From Clostridium sp. (lineage in GTDB: Bacteria; Bacteroidota; Bacteroidia; Bacteroidales; Bacteroidaceae): a DNA stretch of 41,446 nt. The position numbers were made by a program, and so were the translations under genes. Location: assembly GCA_023663705.1 (NCBI GenBank), contig JAMPGY010000021.1, positions 1-41,446 on the forward strand, read 5' to 3'. Positions within the stretch are counted from its first letter, which is position 1. Each line of letters begins with the position of its first letter. This document shows, in pieces, positions 41,294 to 41,446 of the stretch. Below the pieces are notes generated by a model. That model was not told the origin of the DNA, did not search any database, and saw only the letters and a program-made list of their open reading frames with translations.

Positions 41294-41301
41294 CAAAGAT
41301 A
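41294..41301 (-). promoter_or_regulatory. -7 box of the lipid kinase gene
   Basis: TATCTTTG on the minus strand, exact, 27 nt before the ATG; no -33 box at the expected distance. Confidence 0.5.
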
Positions 41302-41446
41302 ATCATTTTTTCTCTAACTGCTTTTTGAATATCCCATAATCATGCTTATATTGTTTTTTTTGATCCAATCGGTCATATAACAGATATTTTTTGGCACAAG
41401 CCGAAAAGTCGGTGCATATGTTAAAAAGCAGATAGTAGAAGAGTTA
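41302..41446. other. window edge, no supported gene
   Basis: Two minus-strand frames run through this 145-bp edge. One ends at TGA 41303-41305 with a basic tail (YKHDYGIFKKQLEKK) but meets a stop at the window edge and has no ATG. The other is open to the edge and stops near 41318. Either could be the end of a gene outside the window. A small hairpin (CCGA-AAAG-TCGG) lies near 41401. Confidence 0.3.

Noticed and set aside
41302-41446. partial minus-strand gene at the window end
   Set aside because: The best-looking frame has a stop at the very edge and no start codon. Too little sequence to support a call.

Overview
The window looks like a chromosomal segment of a Bacteroidales bacterium (Bacteroides/Prevotella-like; the genus cannot be settled from this sequence). 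The reasons are the recurring Bacteroidota-type promoter (TTTG about 20 nt before TAnnTTTG), the few Shine-Dalgarno sites, a class III fructose-1,6-bisphosphatase, C-termini like type IX secretion sorting tails on two surface proteins, a DPE2-type amylomaltase with tandem starch-binding domains, and the lon-tgt-lptG gene order. Most of the window is ordinary core genome; two stretches (about 1-600 and 1924-6060) look accessory or repeat-rich.

Layout. 1-627: non-coding, with an inverted-repeat-rich stretch and then a strictly 23-bp periodic tandem array ending at the 3' end of L-serine dehydratase (sdaA, minus). 1924-2592: a poorly supported stretch with a large imperfect palindrome. 2593-5862: an A+T-rich islet holding a lipoprotein-plus-multispan membrane protein, a secreted BspA-like leucine-rich-repeat protein and a 33-codon lipoprotein stub. 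6064-7149: an orphan HpaII-fold protein that appears to lack its catalytic lysine. 7247-12998: an A-type flavoprotein, a short CbpA/DnaJ protein, a 5'-nucleotidase-like phosphoesterase and fructose bisphosphatase. 13121-17689 (minus): a probable six-gene operon of two tiny membrane proteins, a split ThrE-type exporter (yjjP/yjjB) and ravA-viaA, divergent from a LysR regulator with operator-like palindromes between them. 18814-21981: a FolK-like protein (minus), then kdsB, an exported MORN-repeat protein and an inositol monophosphatase-family enzyme. 22058-31103: a glycan region with a YhcH-family protein, glycogen branching enzyme, a membrane protein, an 896-aa amylomaltase and a secreted GH30 glycosidase. 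31340-31414: tRNA-Pro(UGG). 31614-41266: a MATE efflux protein, a DEAD-box helicase, lptG, tgt and lon (minus cluster), TrmN6-type tRNA methyltransferase and a YegS-type lipid kinase.

How the genes fit together. GlgB and the DPE2-like MalQ fit alpha-glucan storage and remodelling; FBP fits gluconeogenesis. KdsB (Kdo activation) and LptG (LPS export) serve the outer membrane. Lon, CbpA, RavA-ViaA and the helicase are proteostasis or RNA functions. Tgt and TrmN6 modify tRNA.

The items most worth a second look are the orphan HpaII-like protein, a 50-bp upstream module shared by the sdaA and lon promoters 37 kb apart, the exporter/microprotein/ravA-viaA operon, the 23-bp array, and the loss of zinc-ligand cysteines in Tgt. 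All family calls come from reading motifs by eye; no database search was run.
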